Positions 1 to 8,490 of a DNA stretch of 64,000 nucleotides are shown piece after piece. How positions within the stretch are numbered: position 1 is the first letter of the stretch; every line of letters starts with the position of its first letter. The DNA lies in NCBI GenBank assembly GCA_020639115.1, contig JACKHG010000004.1, positions 124,001-188,000 on the forward strand. The letters are read 5' to 3'. A model generated the notes under the pieces. That model did not search any database, was not told where the DNA came from, and was given only the letters and a program-made list of their open reading frames with translations. Made by a program: the position numbers and the translations under genes. The stretch comes from Phycisphaerales bacterium (GTDB lineage: Bacteria; Planctomycetota; Phycisphaerae; UBA1845).

Positions 1-2
1 GC

Positions 3-266
3 ATCATGGACACTTCCGCGTCGCTGCGGCAGATGTTGCGCCGCCAGGCGTTCAGCCGCTCGCCGATCAACCACGACACGTTCGCCGTTGGATTTCAGGA
101 CGGGCCGCGCACGCTGCTGGCCAACCTGGGTGGCGACGAGGCGGCGGCGTACGCGGCGGCTGCTCAGTTGCTGCGGGCCAAGACGATCGACCCATGGTAC
201 GACGAGGGACCGCAGTTTCCGGCGCGGGAGATGCTGCAGTTCGGGAGCAGTTGCGGCGGGCATTGA
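3..266 (+). CDS. C-terminal end of an unidentified protein (5' truncated)
   Basis: An open frame runs in from the left edge and stops at 266. About 87 residues are visible, so the gene starts outside the window. The fragment is mostly polar and Ala-rich, has no membrane segment and ends in the Cys-containing tail GSSCGGH. I do not recognise the family. The internal ATG at 6 has no ribosome binding site visible because the window begins there, so it should not be taken as the start. Followed by about 200 bases without a gene before the next CDS. Confidence 0.5.
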   Translation: MMDTSASLRQMLRRQAFSRSPINHDTFAVGFQDGPRTLLANLGGDEAAAYAAAAQLLRAKTIDPWYDEGPQFPAREMLQFGSSCGGH

Positions 267-464
267 AACCCGGGGGTGCCCGGGCCCGATAACTGCCGGC
301 GCCGGCGCGGCGGCGTCAATTGGGGTTTATGCCCGACTTGACTGGGGCCGGGCGTGGCGTAGGCTTGAACGCGTCCGGTTTTGCGATCTGCCTCAGTCGC
401 CAAGCCCGCTTGGACCATCATTTCTCCGTACAAGCGGCGTGGTTGTGATCTTCGGAGCATGATC

Positions 465-1064
465 ATGTCTACTCACCGCCGCGGCGGTGCGGTCTTGTAC
501 CCGGGTCTCCTGCTGCTGATGATCATCCTCGCCGTCCCCACCGACGCCCAGGTGCAGATCGACCCGGCCGATCCGGATGTGAACCGCAAGCAGCCCTACC
601 TGCAGAAGGACCTGGAGGGCATGCCCCCGGACGCGGTGACCTGCAGTGTCACCTGCGAAACAAATCCAAGCTGCTCGGGGACGAATGTACCGTGCCCGGC
701 CTGCGACGAAATCGGGCTGAGCACGTGCGCCGACGTCACCTTAAAGTCCTACAACCCCGGCATGGCCCAGATCCAGTGGGCTGTCAGCCGGTCGGACCCT
801 TGCGTGCAGCAGCAGGCCAACGACGCCGGCCAGGTGCTGTGCTACCGGACGCAGTCGTGCGGCGAAGGGCTCTTCATTTCGTTCACCATGTGCTCGCACG
901 GTGCAGCGTGCGTGGGCACATTCCCTTTGCCGATGATCTGCCAGCAGTGCGTCGCGCTGGGAACACCCAACGACTTCTTTGTCGCGAACGAGACCTGCAG
1001 CTACAACAAGTGCTGCTGTCCGGACCCTGACGATACCGAGTGCTTCCCCAGCCCGGAGCCGTAG
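465..1064 (+). CDS. Cys-rich secreted protein of unknown function
   Basis: About 199 residues. The N-terminus has a short basic stretch (STHRRGG) and a hydrophobic core (LLLLMIILAV) followed by an Ala-rich cleavage region near PTDAQ, so it is a predicted Sec-exported protein. The mature part carries more than 20 cysteines in short spacings (for example TCSVTCETNPSC, CPACDEIGLSTC, CSYNKCCCPDPDD), suggesting a disulfide-stabilised extracellular domain. ATG 465 is preferred because a GGAG at 454-457 sits 7 bases upstream; ATG 459 is the alternative. No family recognised. The next gene starts 34 bases downstream in the same direction. Confidence 0.6.
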   Translation: MSTHRRGGAVLYPGLLLLMIILAVPTDAQVQIDPADPDVNRKQPYLQKDLEGMPPDAVTCSVTCETNPSCSGTNVPCPACDEIGLSTCADVTLKSYNPGMAQIQWAVSRSDPCVQQQANDAGQVLCYRTQSCGEGLFISFTMCSHGAACVGTFPLPMICQQCVALGTPNDFFVANETCSYNKCCCPDPDDTECFPSPEP

Positions 1065-1098
1065 CACCGCGCCGGGCCGCCCCAGCGGAGATCGTGAC

Positions 1099-2235
1099 AT
1101 GAACAGTGCAATGCCGCTTCGCCGCATCGTCGCCGGGACGGTCGCCATCTGCGGCTGCGGCGCCGCCTTGTCGTGCGCCCAGGCGCAGGTGCCGCCGCCT
1201 CCCGGGCCTCCGCAGGTGGCCACGGCCGGCGTCGACGAGCAGATCGCGGTCATCGAGCGCCTGGCGAACCACGAGCGGGCGAAATGGACGGACGTGCACA
1301 CCTGGCGAGGCCGGCTGGAGGTGACGGACGTCGAGTGCTACTTCGGGGCGCGCCGGGAGCAACTGCTCGCGAATCTGGGTCGCGACGCGGCGCAGTTTCC
1401 GGCGGAGTTCAAGAAGATCCTCAGGGGCACGGTCGATTTTCGCCTCGATCGCGACAGCGCTGCGCTGTTCACGCGTTTCGCAACCGAAGCGGTGGGCGTC
1501 GTCGGACTGGAGGACGGTGCCGACACGGGCATCCACCCGGCGCCGTTCGAGCAGTTGGCCATCGTCACGCCGGGCGAGTATCTGCACTTCGAGCCGGGCG
1601 TGGCGTACGCCCAGCCGGGCGGAACGCGTGCCCGCGTGGCCTTCCGCGAGCCTGCGGCGGAGGCGCGCCGCCAGCAGATGGGCACGCTGGTCGACCCGCG
1701 CGGCCTGATGGGTTACGGCCGGCCCACCTGGGAAAACCTTCAGTTGATCGCCGACGCGCTGCGGGCGGCCGGTGCGCTGCGGGTCGGCGACGCCGAGCTC
1801 ACCGTCTGGACGGACGCGGCGGAGACCATCATCATCATGCCCGGCCAGGCCGGACAGGACCGTTTGGTTTTCCAGCAGATGAAGTTCGTGGGCGACAACC
1901 TCACCGACCTGTCGATGTACGACGCCGCCGGCCGGGTGTACCAGCATGTGACCTGGACGTACCCGGCGGGCGGCGGGGCCGACCGGGCGACCGCGATGGA
2001 ATTCCAGACGATGAGCGCCGACGGCACGCGCATCGCCTTTCAGCGCACGCTGCGCCTCGTGGACTCCGCGCTGAACGCTCCGGTGGGCGACACCACGTTC
2101 ACGCGCGCCAACCTTGGGCTCACCGAGGACGATCTCTACGTCGATCGCATCGCCGGAACGTTGAGCAGGCTCCGCGACGGCGGCCTGATCGCGCTGCCGG
2201 CGGAGCAGGCGACAGCCTGGCTCGCCGCCGAATGA
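1099..2235 (+). CDS. Secreted protein of unknown function
   Basis: About 378 residues with a signal peptide (basic MPLRR, hydrophobic core, Ala-rich CAQAQ cleavage zone around residues 25-30). The mature part mixes beta-rich and charged segments, with statements such as GTVDFRLDRDSAALFTRF and VWTDAAETIIIMPGQ, resembling the periplasmic outer-membrane-lipoprotein-like beta folds only loosely; I do not assign a family. GGAG at 1086-1089 supports ATG 1099 rather than the longer frame that opens at 979. It follows the Cys-rich protein by 34 bases and may share its transcript. Confidence 0.6.
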   Translation: MNSAMPLRRIVAGTVAICGCGAALSCAQAQVPPPPGPPQVATAGVDEQIAVIERLANHERAKWTDVHTWRGRLEVTDVECYFGARREQLLANLGRDAAQFPAEFKKILRGTVDFRLDRDSAALFTRFATEAVGVVGLEDGADTGIHPAPFEQLAIVTPGEYLHFEPGVAYAQPGGTRARVAFREPAAEARRQQMGTLVDPRGLMGYGRPTWENLQLIADALRAAGALRVGDAELTVWTDAAETIIIMPGQAGQDRLVFQQMKFVGDNLTDLSMYDAAGRVYQHVTWTYPAGGGADRATAMEFQTMSADGTRIAFQRTLRLVDSALNAPVGDTTFTRANLGLTEDDLYVDRIAGTLSRLRDGGLIALPAEQATAWLAAE

Positions 2236-2806
2236 TCGGGCCCGTGCGCGGCGTCACCACGACCTCGACCCGCACGATTGCCCCATGATCGGGCATGCGC
2301 CGGGCGGCTGCGCGGCGTGGGCCCGTTTTGCCTTCCTCCCGACCGCCGTGGCGCGGTTGACTTTGCCTTCCAGATTCGTACAGTGCTAGGTTCCCGTCCC
2401 GAGGTCAGGGAAGCGAGCGAGCGGGCTCGAAGCCGCGGACGGCTGGTCGCCATGGACGGCCCGGAACCACGAACGGTAGGTACAGTCAGGGGTGCCGGCT
2501 GATCGCGCGTGCTGGTCACGAAATCGACGCGGCAACGCAAGTCCGAGGAATACTCGTCACGGAGCCCAGCGACCGCAGGGTCTGGGGCACACACTTCGCA
2601 GCGGGCCGTCACGCCCTGATCGTTCCATAAATGTCGCGTCAAACGTGGATATCAGACGTTGCGAAGTACCGTCGCGCGAATGCCGCGCGGGCGGTTGATT
2701 GCCGCCCGGCGATCCGCCGATACGGCATGATGCAGTGAATACCGGGACGCAGGGCCGTTCACTGGGGACGGCGCCGCCTCCCAGAAGAAAGAGCAAAGGA
2801 CCGAAG
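2236..2806 (+). other. Intergenic region and long leader of the S1 gene
   Basis: About 570 bases without a convincing gene. The left half is the 3' flank of the secreted-protein gene. A sigma-70-like promoter is visible at 2357-2384, leaving a leader of roughly 415 bases before the S1 start. The leader is GC-rich and contains only short open frames with poor coding character. Leaders of S1 genes are often sites of autogenous control, but no specific structure is recognised here. Confidence 0.5.
2357..2384 (+). promoter_or_regulatory. Putative sigma-70 promoter of the S1 gene
   Basis: TTGACT (2357-2362), a 16-base spacer and TACAGT (2379-2384), in an otherwise GC-rich region. The -35 box matches the consensus at five of six positions and the -10 at four. 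It points toward the S1 gene about 420 bases downstream. Confidence 0.5.
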
Positions 2807-4630
2807 ATGAGTGACACACCTCTCGAACGCGATCCGCAGCAGAGCGCGGAGACTCCTTCCAACCCGCCGGCCGAGGCGCAGGCGCCCGAGAAGCCGGAGC
2901 AGCCCGTGGCCGAAACGCCGATTGAGCCGGCTGCCGCGCAGCACGTAGACGTCCCGGCTGCGGCGATGCCGGTGGACACCGGCGCGGCGGTGGACAGGGA
3001 GGTTGCCGATGCCATGGCGTCGATGTCGGCGCAGGATCTTGCGGAGCTGACGCTGGGCGAATCAGAGCCGTCATCGGCGGCCCCGGACCCGGGCATTCAG
3101 CAGGGCCGCATCGAGGCGATCCACGACGACGAGGTGTTCATCTCGCTCGGGCAGAAGACGCAGGGCGTCCTGCCGCGCAACCAGATCCTGCCGAGCGAAA
3201 CGCTGGCGGTGGGCGAGCCGATCGAGGTGGTGGTCGACCGCTACGACCGCGAGTCCGACCTGCTGATTCTCTCGCGCAAGGGGCACGCGCGCAGCGCGGC
3301 GTGGGACCTGCTCAAGCCGGGCGACGTCGTCGAGGGCCGCGTGGTCGGCCTGAACCGCGGCGGCCTGGAGGTGCAGCTCAAGGGCATCAAGGCGTTCCTG
3401 CCCGCGTCCCACGTGGACCTCATGCACGTGAAGGATATTTCGATTTTCCTCAATGAGCAGGTCCGCTGCGAGGTGCTCGAGATCGACCGGCGCGGCAAAA
3501 GCCTGACCGTGAGCCGCCGCAAGGTGCAGGAAAAGGAACGCGAGTCCAAGCGCGAAGAGCTTCTCGATGAACTCGAGGTCGGCCAGGTGCGCAAGGGTGT
3601 GATCGGCAACCTCGCGGAGTTCGGCGCGTTCGTCGATCTCGGCGGCGTGGACGGCCTGATCCACATCAGCGACCTGTCGCACAAGCAGATCAAGGAGCCC
3701 TCCGAGGTCGTCAAGACCGGCGACGTCGTCGAGGTGAAGGTGCTCAAGATCCAGGACAGCAAGGGCAAGAAGCGCATCTCGCTGGGGCTCAAGCAGACCC
3801 AGCCCGATCCCTGGACGGGCGTCGAGGACCGTTTTCCCGTCGGCTCGCAGCAGCGCGCCCGCGTCGTGCGCCTCGCGGACTTCGGCGCGTTCGCCGAACT
3901 CGAGGAAGGCATCGAGGGGCTTATCCCCATCAGCGAGATGAGCTGGTCGCGCATCAACCGGCCCAAGGAAGTCGTGGACGTCGGGCAGATGGTCGACGTC
4001 AGCGTCATCCGCGTCGAGCCGCAGCGCAAGCGCCTCGCGCTGAGCATGAAGCAGGCCCAGCCCGACCCCTGGGCGGAGGTGATGGAGAGCTTCACGCCCG
4101 AGTCGACCGCCGACGGCAAGGTGACGCGGATCGCCGACTTCGGCGTGTTCGTGGAGCTCGCGCCGGGCGTCGAGGGCATGGTGCACATCTCCGAGCTCTC
4201 CGACAAGCGCGTGAAGGCTTGCGGCGACGTGGTCAAGGTCGGCCAGGAGGTGAAGGCCCGCGTGCTCAAGGTCGATTCGGGCGCGCGGCGCATCAGCCTG
4301 TCGCTCAAGCCGGCCTCGTCGCAGCGGGAGGCCGAGGCGGCTGCTTCGATCGATCTCGGCAAGAAGAAGCCGCGCAAGAAGGATCGCCAGCTCCGCGGCG
4401 GCCTGTCGATCGAGTGGGACTGGGCCGGCGTCGGCCTCGAGGGGCTGACAAGGGCGAACGCCCTACCGCCGACCGATCGGAGATTGAAGAAGTTCAAGCC
4501 GCACCGCGTGATCGCAGGATCGCGCGGTGCGGTTTTTTCATGCGCGCCGCCCCGTTGGGTTCACAGATTCAGCAACGCCTTGCCGAGCGTGATCCAGGTA
4601 TCAAGCCCGATGCGTTCGGCGCGCTCCTGA
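2807..4630 (+). CDS. rpsA: 30S ribosomal protein S1-type protein, five S1 domains
   Basis: About 607 residues as read. An acidic, Pro/Ala-rich N-terminal extension (about 90 residues) precedes five S1 RNA-binding repeats, seen by motifs such as GRIEAIHDDEVFISLG, GRVVGLNRGGLEVQLKG, NLAEFGAFVDLGGVDGLIHISDLS and DFGVFVELAPGVEGMVHI. S1 helps the 30S subunit bind and unfold mRNA; related multi-S1 proteins also occur outside the ribosome. ATG 2807 lies 9 bases after an AAAGGA. The last S1 repeat is followed by a basic tail, and then the frame reads through a strong terminator at 4499-4538 to stop at 4630, inside the convergent rsmA. The true C-terminus is therefore probably upstream and a one-base error near 4.3-4.45 kb is likely. 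Confidence 0.85.
   Translation: MSDTPLERDPQQSAETPSNPPAEAQAPEKPEQPVAETPIEPAAAQHVDVPAAAMPVDTGAAVDREVADAMASMSAQDLAELTLGESEPSSAAPDPGIQQGRIEAIHDDEVFISLGQKTQGVLPRNQILPSETLAVGEPIEVVVDRYDRESDLLILSRKGHARSAAWDLLKPGDVVEGRVVGLNRGGLEVQLKGIKAFLPASHVDLMHVKDISIFLNEQVRCEVLEIDRRGKSLTVSRRKVQEKERESKREELLDELEVGQVRKGVIGNLAEFGAFVDLGGVDGLIHISDLSHKQIKEPSEVVKTGDVVEVKVLKIQDSKGKKRISLGLKQTQPDPWTGVEDRFPVGSQQRARVVRLADFGAFAELEEGIEGLIPISEMSWSRINRPKEVVDVGQMVDVSVIRVEPQRKRLALSMKQAQPDPWAEVMESFTPESTADGKVTRIADFGVFVELAPGVEGMVHISELSDKRVKACGDVVKVGQEVKARVLKVDSGARRISLSLKPASSQREAEAAASIDLGKKKPRKKDRQLRGGLSIEWDWAGVGLEGLTRANALPPTDRRLKKFKPHRVIAGSRGAVFSCAPPRWVHRFSNALPSVIQVSSPMRSARS
4499..4538 (+). terminator. Rho-independent terminator of the S1 gene
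   Basis: CCGCACCGCG (4499-4508) pairs perfectly with CGCGGTGCGG (4523-4532) and is followed by six T (4533-4538). It lies in the gap before the convergent rsmA stop at 4561. Confidence 0.85.
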
Positions 4631-5442
4631 CCGTCGACGATCGTCAGCGCGGTCGCGAGGTCCTGCTCGTTCAGATACCGCGCGAGGTTGTAGCGCACCG
4701 TCTTGCGGCGGTGGGCGAAGGCCGCACGGACCAAGCCCGAGAAGGCGGCCAGTTGCCCCTCCTGCTCGAAGTCATGCGGCTGGTGGTCCAACCGGATCAT
4801 GCTGGACGCGACCTTGGGCGGCGGCCAGAACGCCTGCGGCGGGAGTTGGGCGATGCGCCTGAGCGTGCACGCGGTCTGCACGACGATCGCGAGCGGACCG
4901 AAGTCGCGGCTGCCCGCCTGCGCGAAGAGCCGGTCCGCCACCTCGAGCTGAATCGTGAAGCACATCCGCGCGAAGCGCGGCGTCGCGGTGAGCAGGTTCA
5001 TCAGCAGCGGCGTGGCCACGTGGTAGGGCAGGTTGGCGACGAGCAGGTAGCGCCGGTCAGCCGCACCGGGCGCGGCCTCCTCCGACAGCGTTGCCAGCAC
5101 GAGCGGATCGATCGTGCTCTTGTTGGCGAGCACGTCCATGTGCAGCACGGAGACGTGCGGCTGATCCGCGTAGCGGGCCTGCAGGAGCGGCGCGAGGTCG
5201 TGGTCGATTTCCACGACGACCAGCCGCTCCGCCTCGGCGGCGAGCAGGTCGCTGAGTCCGCCGGTCCCGCCCCCCACCTCGAGGACGGCGTCGCCGGGGG
5301 CGATTTCCGCGCTGGCGAGGAGCTTGCGCATGAGGTTGCCGTCGATGAGGAAATGCTGGCCGAGGTGCTTGTCCGGGCGCAGGCCGGCGGACGCCAGGAT
5401 GGCCTCGATGTCACGCTTGCTCTGGACCACGGTACTTCCCAT
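4561..5442 (-). CDS. rsmA: 16S rRNA dimethyladenosine transferase (RsmA/KsgA)
   Basis: 293 residues, typical of the family. RsmA uses S-adenosylmethionine to dimethylate two adjacent adenines near the 3' end of 16S rRNA during 30S maturation. Visible motifs: the N-terminal KHLGQHFLID, the SAM-binding EVGGGTGGLSDLL, the acidic VVVEIDHD, and the catalytic NLPY (ANLPYHVATPLL). The C-terminal domain ends with the usual RRKTVRYNLARYL region. It is convergent with the S1 gene and divergent from the HTH gene, so it is a single-gene unit. ATG start at 5442; no strong alternative. Confidence 0.95.
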   Translation of the reverse strand: MGSTVVQSKRDIEAILASAGLRPDKHLGQHFLIDGNLMRKLLASAEIAPGDAVLEVGGGTGGLSDLLAAEAERLVVVEIDHDLAPLLQARYADQPHVSVLHMDVLANKSTIDPLVLATLSEEAAPGAADRRYLLVANLPYHVATPLLMNLLTATPRFARMCFTIQLEVADRLFAQAGSRDFGPLAIVVQTACTLRRIAQLPPQAFWPPPKVASSMIRLDHQPHDFEQEGQLAAFSGLVRAAFAHRRKTVRYNLARYLNEQDLATALTIVDGQERAERIGLDTWITLGKALLNL

Positions 5443-5483
5443 AACGTCTGCTGGAACCGTCTGTTAGAATGCGACAGGTCGTT

Positions 5484-5489
5484 TATAAT
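5484..5489 (+). promoter_or_regulatory. Putative -10 box upstream of the HTH gene
   Basis: A perfect TATAAT inside GTTTATAATACC in the divergent gap between rsmA and the HTH gene, about 73 bases before the start codon. A -35 box 17 bases upstream is poor. The AT-rich core is nearly palindromic, so it could also serve the minus strand. Confidence 0.4.
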
Positions 5490-5561
5490 ACCAGCCGTCG
5501 AATCGGGTGCGTACTGTTCAAAGGATCGTCCACCTGAAATCCGCGTCCCGGAGAACCCGTC

Positions 5562-6044
5562 ATGCTATCCCACGAGGTGCTGCGCCGCGCGGCTGAGCCG
5601 ATCGGCGTCAAGGCCCTGGCTGCCAAGCTGCGTCTGTCCCCTGCGATGGTGTACAAGTGGTGCCAGGAGTCCAACCGGGAGGATCCGGACGCGAGCGGGG
5701 CCCGCAACCCGCTGGACCGGCTCGCCGAGATCTTCCAGGTGACGGGCAGCATCGACGTGGTGAACTGGCTGTGCCACGAGGCCGGCGGGTTTTACGTGCC
5801 GCATCCGGAGGTGGACCGCAAGCGGCTCGATACCGTGCTGCTGCAGAACACCCAGCAGCTCGTGACGGAGTTCAGCCAGTTGCTGCTGACGGTGACGCGG
5901 TCGATCGAAGACGACGGGATGATCTCGCCGCGTGAGGCCGACCAGATCCGGGACTCGTGGGAGTGCCTGAAGTCGACCGCCGAGAGTTTCGTGGTGGCCT
6001 GCGAGCGCGGCGCGTATTTTTCCAAGAAGGACGTACCGTCATAA
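5562..6044 (+). CDS. Helix-turn-helix protein, phage CII-like regulator family
   Basis: 160 residues. The first 50 residues form a predicted helix-turn-helix (GVKALAAKLRLSPAMVYKWCQE), followed by a conserved-looking middle with NPLDRLAEIFQVTGSIDVVNWLCHEAGGFYV and a C-terminal helical region. This arrangement resembles the phage-regulatory CII-like proteins that are also found as chromosomal genes; function is not known. GGAG at about 5550 supports ATG 5562. A copy of a dispersed 3'-end repeat follows the stop by 2 bases (6047-6069). Threonine synthase lies 80 bases downstream. Confidence 0.6.
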   Translation: MLSHEVLRRAAEPIGVKALAAKLRLSPAMVYKWCQESNREDPDASGARNPLDRLAEIFQVTGSIDVVNWLCHEAGGFYVPHPEVDRKRLDTVLLQNTQQLVTEFSQLLLTVTRSIEDDGMISPREADQIRDSWECLKSTAESFVVACERGAYFSKKDVPS

Positions 6045-6046
6045 CC

Positions 6047-6069
6047 GAGCCGCGCCTGTCAGGAAGCGG
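6047..6069 (+). repeat. Dispersed 3'-end repeat, GAGCCGCG...GGAAGCGG family
   Basis: GAGCCGCGCCTGTCAGGAAGCGG starts 2 bases after the HTH gene stop. Two near-identical copies (GAGCCGCGCCCGTAAGGAAGCGG in sense orientation) lie at the 3' end of the AHSA1-type gene at 47.2 kb. Confidence 0.6.
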
Positions 6070-6124
6070 ATGACATGCGGGCGCCCGCCCAGCGCGGTGC
6101 GCGTCGCCAGGATTCATTGACACC

Positions 6125-7381
6125 ATGCCCATGAGTGCCCAGTTCGTGTCCTATGTGACGGGCCTGCGCTGCGTGAACTGCGGCGCGCTCTATGCCCCTG
6201 AAAAAGTCGCCTACACCTGCCCCGCCTGCGGGCCCGACGAGGGTATTCTCGACGTGCTCTACGATATGGACCGCGTCGGCCGCGACCTTGCGCTCTCCGA
6301 CCTGCTCGACGGCCCGCAGAATCACTGGCGGTACGGGCCGCTGCTGCCCGTCTCGGCGCACCACATCGGCAAGACCTGGCCGATCGGGTGGACGCCGCTG
6401 GTCGAGGCCGCTCCGCTCGCCCGCGCGGTCGGTGTGAAGCGGCTGCGGCTGAAGGATGATGGGCGCAACAATTCGGGTTCGTTCAAGGACCGGGCGTCGA
6501 GCGTGGGCGTGGTGCGGGCGGCTGAGGTGGGCGCTGCGGCGATCGCGTGCGCGTCGACGGGCAACGCGGCGGTGAGTCTCGCGGCATGCGCGGCGATGGC
6601 GTCGATGCCGGCGTACATCTTCGTCTCGCGGCGGATTCCTGAGGGCAAGCTGGCCCAGTTGCTGATCTACGGCGCGACGGTGTTCCGCGTGAACGGCACG
6701 TACGACGACGCGTACCGCCTGTGTGCAGCCGCGTGCGACCGGTTTGGCTGGTACAACCGCAACTGCGCGTACAACCCGTACCTGGTCGAGGGCAAGAAGA
6801 CGGGTGGCCTGGAGATCGCCGAGCAGTGCCTCGCGGACCCGCCGGACTGGGTGGTGATGAGCGTGGGCGACGGGTGTTCGATCGCGGGCGTGGCGAAGGG
6901 CCTGCGGCAGATGCACGAGCTGGGGCTGATCGACTGGACCACGCGGCTTCTGGGTGTGCAGGCTGCGGGCGTGGCTCCGGTGCAGGCGGCGTTCGAGACC
7001 GGTGCGCTGGGGCGCGCGGACGGCGACACGTTTGCCGACAGCATCAACTGCCCGGTGCCGCGGAACTGGCGCAAGGCGGTGAACGCCGTGCGCGATGCGG
7101 AGGGCGCGTTCGTCTCGGTGTCGGACGATGAGATCCGCGCGGCGATGCGCGACACGGGCCGGCTCGCGGGCATCTTCGCCGAGCCAGCCGCCGCCACGTC
7201 GATCGCCGGCGTCGCAGCCGCGGTCCGCGCCGGCATCATCGCGCCCAAGGCCAGCGTCGTGGCGTACGTCACGGGCAACGGCCTGAAGGACATCAAGGCG
7301 GCGATCGAGTGCACCGCCGGACCGATCGACATTTCCCCAGATCTCGACGCGGTCGCCGTTGCGGTCGAGCGAAACGCGTAA
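6125..7381 (+). CDS. thrC: Threonine synthase
   Basis: 418 residues. A PLP enzyme that converts O-phospho-L-homoserine to threonine. An N-terminal rubredoxin-like zinc ribbon is visible (CVNCG at 16-20 and CPACG at 32-36), as in the long threonine synthase subgroup. The PLP lysine is in NNSGSFKDRASS (Lys121); the phosphate-binding loop is ASTGNAAVSLAACAAM, and the C-terminal VAYVTGNGLKD motif is present. Start could be ATG 6125 or ATG 6131; neither has a strong ribosome binding site. Stop overlaps no neighbour; the zinc-ribbon membrane protein follows within 35 bases. Confidence 0.93.
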   Translation: MPMSAQFVSYVTGLRCVNCGALYAPEKVAYTCPACGPDEGILDVLYDMDRVGRDLALSDLLDGPQNHWRYGPLLPVSAHHIGKTWPIGWTPLVEAAPLARAVGVKRLRLKDDGRNNSGSFKDRASSVGVVRAAEVGAAAIACASTGNAAVSLAACAAMASMPAYIFVSRRIPEGKLAQLLIYGATVFRVNGTYDDAYRLCAAACDRFGWYNRNCAYNPYLVEGKKTGGLEIAEQCLADPPDWVVMSVGDGCSIAGVAKGLRQMHELGLIDWTTRLLGVQAAGVAPVQAAFETGALGRADGDTFADSINCPVPRNWRKAVNAVRDAEGAFVSVSDDEIRAAMRDTGRLAGIFAEPAAATSIAGVAAAVRAGIIAPKASVVAYVTGNGLKDIKAAIECTAGPIDISPDLDAVAVAVERNA

Positions 7382-7412
7382 CGGAACCAGTAGCGCGAGA
7401 AGGCGATACCAA

Positions 7413-7898
7413 GTGAAACCGCGGCACAACTGGTGGGAACTCTTTCTGGTCAGCGAGGCCTGCGCACTCGTCTTTGCATTCACCTACGTCATCGTATTGA
7501 CACTTAGCCTTCCTCCGACGGACGGAGCGCACAACCAAGTCCCCTTTGCCGATCCGCTTGTCGCTCCAGTGATGTTGGCATTCGCCGGCATGGCAGGCCT
7601 GCTGGCATGGCCTTTTGTATGCAGTGTGTTACGAAGACGACGCGTTCGATCATGCCTGCCGGTGATTCTGGGAGTTACCCTGTCGTGGATTCTCTTCGTC
7701 ACACCGTTCAGTAAGAAGGCTGGCTTGATTGGATCCTTTGCGGCGTTCGCGGCCGCACTAGTTTTTTGCCAATGGTACTTTCGGCCGTGCCAGCCACCGG
7801 GTTGCTGTGAACATTGCGGCTACGACCTCACCGGGAACATCAGTGGCAAGTGCCCCGAGTGCGGACGACCGCCTCGCATCGACTCCCGCAATTCCTGA
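7413..7898 (+). CDS. Membrane protein with C-terminal zinc ribbon
   Basis: About 161 residues. Four hydrophobic segments are visible (around ACALVFAFTYVIVLTL, PVMLAFAGMAGLLAWPF, LPVILGVTLSWILFV and IGSFAAFAAALVF), then a cytoplasmic-type zinc ribbon CEHCGYDLTGNISGKCPECG. That ribbon signature is very common on small membrane proteins of Planctomycetota, where its role is unknown. GTG 7413 is chosen because GAGAAGG (7397-7403) lies 9 bases upstream; the frame opening at 7359 overlaps thrC. Sense-strand neighbour of thrC, but no functional link is obvious. Codon use is somewhat less GC-biased than the neighbours. Confidence 0.7.
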   Translation: MKPRHNWWELFLVSEACALVFAFTYVIVLTLSLPPTDGAHNQVPFADPLVAPVMLAFAGMAGLLAWPFVCSVLRRRRVRSCLPVILGVTLSWILFVTPFSKKAGLIGSFAAFAAALVFCQWYFRPCQPPGCCEHCGYDLTGNISGKCPECGRPPRIDSRNS

Positions 7899-8020
7899 CC
7901 CTGCGATGCGAAACGAGGGTCGCCAAAACCTTGACGTCAAGCGTCAGTTTGCCGTGAGCGATGCAAACCGATCATGCAGACGCGCTTACTCGCGCGCGTC
8001 TCGGAGGGAGGCCGCGAGCT

Positions 8021-8071
8021 TAGCCCCGCAGTGAGCTACGGGGCTAGATCTCTTCGGTCCCTTCCGGGACC
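8021..8071 (-). repeat. Double-hairpin dispersed repeat, copy 1
   Basis: Two adjacent palindromes: TAGCCCCG/CGGGGCTA (8021-8046, 10-base loop) and GGTCCC/GGGACC (8056-8071, TTCC loop). Read on the minus strand the order and sequence match the composite at 58967-59011. This 257-base gap (7899-8155) holds no gene. No T-run follows, so it is not a plain terminator. Confidence 0.6.
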
Positions 8072-8155
8072 AGTTATCGCGCATGCCATTGTCCGTTGAT
8101 TTGGGTCTGGAGCCGACTTGCTCCTACTCCTGCAGATGGTGGAGAGTCTGCGCGA

Positions 8156-8467
8156 TCACGCGGAGCTCTGCGGCATCGACACCATCGTGTACTTGCGCAG
8201 GTCCACGTCACCAGCTAGCAGGCCCGGCGCCCGGGCGACGAACTCCCGAAACGCCGGCGTTTCGAAGTGCGCCTCCAGGTCCTGCGGGGAACGCCAGTTC
8301 TCGTACACGCACCACGCGTCCGTGTCCTCGTTCGCGCGGTGCACGTCGTAGTTGATGCAGCCCGCCTCGCGCCGCGAGGATTCGAGCAGCGTCATCAGCC
8401 GCTGCCCCAACTCCTCGGACTTGCCCGGCTGGGCGCGCATCAAGGCCAGTACGGTCAGTCTCTGCAT
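8156..8467 (-). CDS. Antibiotic biosynthesis monooxygenase-type (quinol monooxygenase-like) protein
   Basis: About 103 residues, the usual size for the ABM dimeric alpha/beta-barrel fold. Family features: N-terminal LTVLALMRAQPGKSEELG, the REAGCINYDVHRANED segment, and VYENWRSPQDLEAHFETPAFREF. Relatives (YgiN, ActVA-Orf6) oxidise quinol-like compounds or act in stress responses; the substrate here is not predictable. ATG 8467 has AAGGAC 7 bases upstream. It is the last gene of the minus-strand exopolysaccharide locus, 24 bases after the epimerase, and is intact although the genes before it are broken by indels. Confidence 0.8.
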   Translation of the reverse strand: MQRLTVLALMRAQPGKSEELGQRLMTLLESSRREAGCINYDVHRANEDTDAWCVYENWRSPQDLEAHFETPAFREFVARAPGLLAGDVDLRKYTMVSMPQSSA

Positions 8468-8490
8468 ACCTGTCCTTTCGATTACGACGT

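Noticed and set aside
2385..2420. SRP RNA-like core GAGGTCAGG...GGAAGC in the S1 leader
   Set aside because: The tetraloop and the AGCAG half of the conserved motif are missing.
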